Assembly: GCF_004343775.1 (NCBI RefSeq)
Contig: NZ_PTXL01000002.1
Coordinates: forward strand, 1,116,001-1,180,000
From: Burkholderia sp. SRS-46
Lineage (GTDB): Bacteria > Pseudomonadota > Gammaproteobacteria > Burkholderiales > Burkholderiaceae
DNA length: 64,000 bases
Direction: 5' to 3'
Part shown: positions 60,414 to 64,000 of the stretch, piece by piece
How positions within the stretch are numbered: position 1 is the first letter of the stretch
How the letters are laid out: each line of letters opens with the position of its first letter
Notes under the pieces: generated by a model
Seen by the model: the letters and a program-made list of their open reading frames with translations, nothing else
Database searches by the model: none
What the model was told of the DNA's origin: nothing
Program-made: the position numbers and the translations under genes

Positions 60414-62233
60414 CGCACACCGTGACGCCCCAGCAAGGCTCCACGCGGCAGAACGATCCGCCGCCGACGGAAGCCGCAACGCGCGACGCCGATACGGACA
60501 CGTCGCGGATGTTCATGTCGTCGCTGCCGCCGGAGCCGCGCGAGCGACGGCTCGCGCTCGCGACGGTCATCGTGTCGGCGGCGATCTTCGTCGCGCTCGC
60601 GCCGTTCGCGGCCATGCCGCTCGCGCAGGAATGGGGATTCATCCCCGTCTACCAGACGGCGATCCTCGTCAACGACATGGCGACGGCCGGCCTGCTGCTC
60701 GGCCAGTTCGCGATCCTGCGCGAGCGGGCGCTGCTGGCGCTCGCGGCCGGCTACCTGTTCACGGGCTTCATGGCCGGCGTGCACATGCTGACCTTCCCCG
60801 GCCTGTTCGCGCCCACCGGCCTGCTGCACGCGGGCGAGCAGACGACCGCATGGCTCTACATGTTCTGGCACGGCGGCTTTCCGCTCGCGGTCGCGTGCTA
60901 CGCGCTGCTGCGCGACGGCCCGCGCATGCCGCAGCAGCATCCGGCCCGCCATGCGGCGGTGCCGATCGCTGGCTGCATCGCCGCGTCCGTGCTCACGACC
61001 GTCGCGGTCGCGCTGTTCACCACCGCGGGGCACGCGTACCTGCCGCGCGTCATGCATGGCAACCGGATGATCGAGCCGCTGCTGAGCCCGGTCGTGGCCG
61101 TCTGGGTGCTGAACCTCGTCGCGCTCGGGTTGATGTGGCGGCGCCGGCGCCGCCAGTCGGTGCTCGATCTGTGGGTGACGATCGTCACGGTCGCGTGGCT
61201 GTTCGACATCGCGCTGTCGGCGATGCTGAATCACGGGCGCTTCGATCTCGGCTTCTACGCGGGGCGCACGTACGGGCTGATCGCGTCGAGCGTCGTGCTG
61301 TTCGCGCTGCTGTTCGAGAACGGCCGGCTGCATGCGCGCACGGCGCGCGCGCTTTCCGGCGAACGTCACGAGCATCAGCTCGTGCTGCAGAAGACGGCGG
61401 AGCTGAACGACGCGAACGAACGGCTCGAGCAACGCGTCGCCGCGCGCACGACGCAGCTCAGCGTGTCGAACCGCGACCTGCGGCGCGAGGTCGAGGAGCG
61501 CGTGCGCGCGGAGCGCGCATTGCAGGCGTCCCGTGAGGAATTGCGGGAGATCGCGGCAATCAGCGCGAGCGCGCGCGAGGCGGAGCAGCGCCGTATCGCG
61601 CGCGAGCTGCACGATGAACTCGCGCAAACGCTCGCGACGCTGAAGAACGATCTCGAGTGGCTGATCGATCGCGTGCCGCAGGACGATGCGCTGCTCGCCC
61701 GCAAGATCGCGGCGATGCACGGGCTCGCGCGCGGCGCGGTGGCCGCGACGCGGCGCATCGCGTCGGATTTGCGGCCGCTGATGCTCGACGATCTCGGCTT
61801 CGCGGCGGCGATGCAGTGGCTCGTGCAGGACTTCCGGCAGCGGCACGGCATCGCCTGCACGCTGCGCGTCGATCCGCCCGAGCAGAACCTCGCGGAGCCG
61901 TACGCGACGGCCGTGTTCCGCATCGCGCAGGAAGCGCTCGCGAATGTCGCGCGGCACGCAGCGGCCTCGCAGGTCGACGTGGATCTCGCGTGCAGCGACG
62001 ACGATATCGCGCTGACGATCCGCGACAATGGCGCCGGCTTCGATCTCGGCGATCCGCGCAAGCCCAGCTCGTTCGGGCTCGTCGGATTGCGCGAGCGCGC
62101 GTACCTGGTCGGCGGCACGCTCGACATCGATACGGCGCGCGGCAAGGGTACGACCATCGATGTGCATGTCCCGTTGACGGGCGGCCCGGCACCCGCTCAT
62201 GCCGCGGAACCCGGTGCACGTCACGTGCGGTAG
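60410..62233 (+). CDS. MASE4-type membrane sensor histidine kinase
   Basis: A 607-residue kinase. Residues 45-305 hold seven or eight hydrophobic segments resembling the MASE4 sensor domain, 320-400 a coiled coil, and 400-600 a HisKA_3 kinase: the phospho-accepting histidine lies in RRIARELHDELAQTL, and DNGAGFD and GLVGLRERA are the ATP-binding boxes. It is translationally coupled to the response regulator. The signal sensed in the membrane is unknown. Nothing co-directional follows for 750 bases. Confidence 0.9.
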   Translation: MTHTVTPQQGSTRQNDPPPTEAATRDADTDTSRMFMSSLPPEPRERRLALATVIVSAAIFVALAPFAAMPLAQEWGFIPVYQTAILVNDMATAGLLLGQFAILRERALLALAAGYLFTGFMAGVHMLTFPGLFAPTGLLHAGEQTTAWLYMFWHGGFPLAVACYALLRDGPRMPQQHPARHAAVPIAGCIAASVLTTVAVALFTTAGHAYLPRVMHGNRMIEPLLSPVVAVWVLNLVALGLMWRRRRRQSVLDLWVTIVTVAWLFDIALSAMLNHGRFDLGFYAGRTYGLIASSVVLFALLFENGRLHARTARALSGERHEHQLVLQKTAELNDANERLEQRVAARTTQLSVSNRDLRREVEERVRAERALQASREELREIAAISASAREAEQRRIARELHDELAQTLATLKNDLEWLIDRVPQDDALLARKIAAMHGLARGAVAATRRIASDLRPLMLDDLGFAAAMQWLVQDFRQRHGIACTLRVDPPEQNLAEPYATAVFRIAQEALANVARHAAASQVDVDLACSDDDIALTIRDNGAGFDLGDPRKPSSFGLVGLRERAYLVGGTLDIDTARGKGTTIDVHVPLTGGPAPAHAAEPGARHVR

Positions 62234-62252
62234 CGTGGGGCCTGCAACAGCC

Positions 62253-62490
62253 TGTCGCGTTCGGCATGGTCGTGCGCCACATCGAAGGCATCGATATTCT
62301 TGACGCCCCGCGGAGAATCAACCCGCGCGGCGGACATTGAATCACACATGAAAATGATCGAGGCCGCGCGCGCCGAAACCGCCCCCCTAGCAAATCAAAA
62401 AAAAGCCGGCAACACTGGAAAGTGTCGCCGGCAAACTTCTCTGAGATCGTCAATCGAATGAATCGCTTTGACATGCGAACGATATCACGT
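62253..62490. repeat. Upstream copy of a 240-bp duplicated block
   Basis: This block is repeated at 62580-62819. The first 92 bases of the two copies are about 85 percent identical and the ends share GCGAA(C/T)GATATCA. Each copy contains a poly-A run followed by GCCGGCAAC. The copies are in the same orientation and lie in the 751-bp gap between the kinase and porin genes. Confidence 0.75.
62397..62432 (-). terminator. Orphan leftward intrinsic terminator
   Basis: Read leftward, GCCGGCGACACT pairs with AGTGTTGCCGGC (11 of 12 pairs; 62405-62432) and is followed by eight T. There is no annotated gene to its right on the leftward strand, so it may end a small RNA or an antisense transcript from the porin region, or be a relic. 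Confidence 0.6.
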
Positions 62491-62579
62491 TCCATTGCAC
62501 GTCAATAGCATGTCCGTCGACGGGTGGATCGGCGCCCGCCTGCTCGGCGGTGCGCGACAGCATGGGGACCGCAACGGCA

Positions 62580-62819
62580 TGTCGCGTTCGACATGCACTT
62601 GCGCCACATCGAAGGCGTCGATATTCTCGACACCCCATCAAGAATCAACCCGCACGACGGGCATTGAATCATTCACGCAGATTATCGAGACGGCGCGTGC
62701 CGACAACACGCTCATCCGATAACAGATTCAAAAAAAGCCGGCAACGCTGGCAAGTACCAATGCCCCCTCGGTATCGTCAGTCGAATTAATTACTTCGCTA
62801 TGCGAATGATATCAAGCGT
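62580..62819. repeat. Downstream copy of the 240-bp duplicated block
   Basis: This is the second copy of 62253-62490. Its poly-A (62730-62736) and GCCGGCAACGCTGGC segment form a weaker version of the leftward terminator. The leftward frame in both copies preserves NIDAFDVA and ERD with synonymous changes, hinting at a decayed coding sequence. The porin promoter follows directly. Confidence 0.7.
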
Positions 62820-62984
62820 CTTGAAATTCACAAACTGTGACAACTCTGTCTCCAATTGGCAACGGCACTGTGACCTGAGCCGGAACCTCTGATACCTTTG
62901 CGACCGGCACCGTGAAAGGGCTTTGGCCACAGCGACAAATTTTTTCGGCGTCCATAATAAGTCAGACGATTTGGAGATCTTTAC

Positions 62985-64000
62985 ATGAAAAAAACTCTCG
63001 TTGCCCTCGCGGCACTGGGTACGTTCACGGGTATGGCTCACGCACAGAGCAGCGTCACGCTCTACGGCATCGTGGACGCCGGCATCGTGTACACGAGCAA
63101 TGTCAAGACGGCAAACGGCGGCAAGTCGCTGTTTCAGCTCGCAAGCGGTAACGAATCCGGCTCGCGCTGGGGCATGACCGGCACCGAGGACCTGGGTGGC
63201 GGCCTCAAGGCAATCTTCAAGCTCGAGGGCGGCTTCAACGCCAACAACGGCACGCTCGGCCAGGGCGGCCGTGAATTCGGTCGTCAGGCGTACGTCGGCT
63301 TGAAGAGCGACAACATCGGCACGTTCACGATGGGCCGCCAGTACAACGCCATCCAGGACTACGTGGCGCCGCTGGCCGTGTCGTCCGTGCTGACCCAGTT
63401 CGCGACGCATCCGCTCGACAACGACAACCTGAACAACACGTTCCGCACCGACAACTCGGTGAAGTACTCGACCCCGGTCATTGCCGGCTTCCAGGCCGAG
63501 GCGATGTACGCGTTCTCGAATTCGACGAACTTCGCGAACAACCGCGCGTACAGCGTGGGCGCGACCTACGCGAATGGCCCGCTGAACCTCGGTGCCGGCT
63601 ACGCGCGCGCGCAACAGCCGGGCACGATCGGCGGCGCAATCGTCGGGAATCCGTCGTCGAGCACGCCGTCGAATCCGCTCCTGGGCGCATCACGCGTGGA
63701 TCAATGGGGCGCAGGCGGCACGTATGCATTCGGACCCGCAACCATCGGCCTCTTGTACACCGGGTCGCTGTTCAGCAACTCGACCAATGGACTGACGGCA
63801 GCAGGCGGCACGATCCACTTCCAGAACTATGAAGGCAGCGTTCGCTACCAGGTGACGCCGGCCCTGGTCCTCGCGCTGGGCGAGACCTACACGAGCGTGC
63901 ATCAATCGGGCGCGTCCGGTCACTACCTGCAGACGAGCGGCGGCGCGCAATACCTGCTGTCGAAGCGCACGGACGTCTACGCGAACGCGTTCTACCAGAA
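62985..64000 (+). CDS. Gram-negative porin (Porin_4 type, 3' end outside window)
   Basis: About 338 residues are visible. TTGGAGATCTTTAC precedes ATG. The signal peptide MKKTLVALAALGTFTGMAHA is cut before QSSVTLYGIVDAG, the standard burkholderial porin start. GTEDLGGG, GREFGRQAYVG and the loop-3 DNDNLNNTFRTDNSVKY segment follow, and YLLSKRTDVYANAFYQ is the usual near-terminal region, so only the last 30 or so residues are missing. It is closest in feel to the porin at 3433 (shared DNDDINNTFRTNN-type loop). The AT-rich leader suggests strong, regulated expression. Confidence 0.92.
   Translation, partial: MKKTLVALAALGTFTGMAHAQSSVTLYGIVDAGIVYTSNVKTANGGKSLFQLASGNESGSRWGMTGTEDLGGGLKAIFKLEGGFNANNGTLGQGGREFGRQAYVGLKSDNIGTFTMGRQYNAIQDYVAPLAVSSVLTQFATHPLDNDNLNNTFRTDNSVKYSTPVIAGFQAEAMYAFSNSTNFANNRAYSVGATYANGPLNLGAGYARAQQPGTIGGAIVGNPSSSTPSNPLLGASRVDQWGAGGTYAFGPATIGLLYTGSLFSNSTNGLTAAGGTIHFQNYEGSVRYQVTPALVLALGETYTSVHQSGASGHYLQTSGGAQYLLSKRTDVYANAFYQ

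Noticed and set aside
62397-62432. Rightward terminator of the sensor kinase gene
   Set aside because: The A-run precedes the hairpin and no T-run follows it on the rightward strand, so it works only leftward.

Overview
The window is high-GC DNA packed with catabolic operons, LysR/AraC/IclR regulators and three Gram-negative trimeric porins. This style fits a Burkholderia-type betaproteobacterium, most likely the Burkholderia cepacia complex and probably a secondary chromosome, although no ribosomal or replication gene is present to prove it. I saw no rRNA, tRNA, CRISPR array, transposase or origin.

Layout. (1) 1-5732: a leftward operon of porin, DUF3311 protein, sodium/solute symporter, cytosine-deaminase-like amidohydrolase and a second amidohydrolase (cut by the window edge), with an IclR regulator to its right; this looks like uptake and deamination of a nucleobase-like ring. 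(2) 6029-18663: a rightward operon of a PotABCD-type ABC transporter with a three-subunit HcnABC/opine-oxidase-type flavoenzyme, then an MHS permease, a leftward opine dehydrogenase plus 3-hydroxyacyl-CoA dehydrogenase pair, and overlapping AraC and LysR regulators; this looks like opine or N-alkylated amino acid metabolism. (3) 18708-33791: a porin and the full indole-3-acetic acid (auxin) catabolic set iacF, C, D, A, B, I, H, E and G, with an MFS transporter, a fused tautomerase, a LysR regulator and a PAS kinase/FixJ-type response regulator pair. The order resembles the Paraburkholderia type of iac cluster rather than the Pseudomonas one. (4) 33792-40312: a patchwork of gene remnants, two acetyltransferase genes (one broken), an MFS gene, and an islet between AT-rich stretches holding a 40-residue peptide gene, an M29-type peptidase gene, a cysteine-containing small ORF and an asparaginase. 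(5) 40419-49688: a leftward non-phosphorylative sugar-acid operon (enolase-superfamily dehydratase, KDA dehydratase, 2,5-dioxovalerate dehydrogenase, lactonase-like proteins, MFS transporter, PdxA paralogue) opposite a LysR regulator; the expected end product is 2-oxoglutarate. (6) 49835-62233: a secreted phosphatase-like protein with an altered active site, an AraC regulator, a decayed aldehyde dehydrogenase start, a GMC oxidoreductase and a Baeyer-Villiger monooxygenase-esterase fusion (with indels clustered at their junction), a HigBA-type toxin-antitoxin pair, a DedA-PAP2-LssY membrane protein, a small HExxH protein, and a NarL-type two-component system. (7) 62234-64000: a duplicated non-coding block and a third porin cut by the window edge.

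The best-supported biology is the auxin-degradation cluster. The most speculative but interesting item is the tiny peptide gene at 36269-36391, followed by a strong hairpin and an M29-like peptidase gene, which has the architecture of a small peptide-processing locus that I do not recognise. All calls come from reading the sequence; no database search was run.
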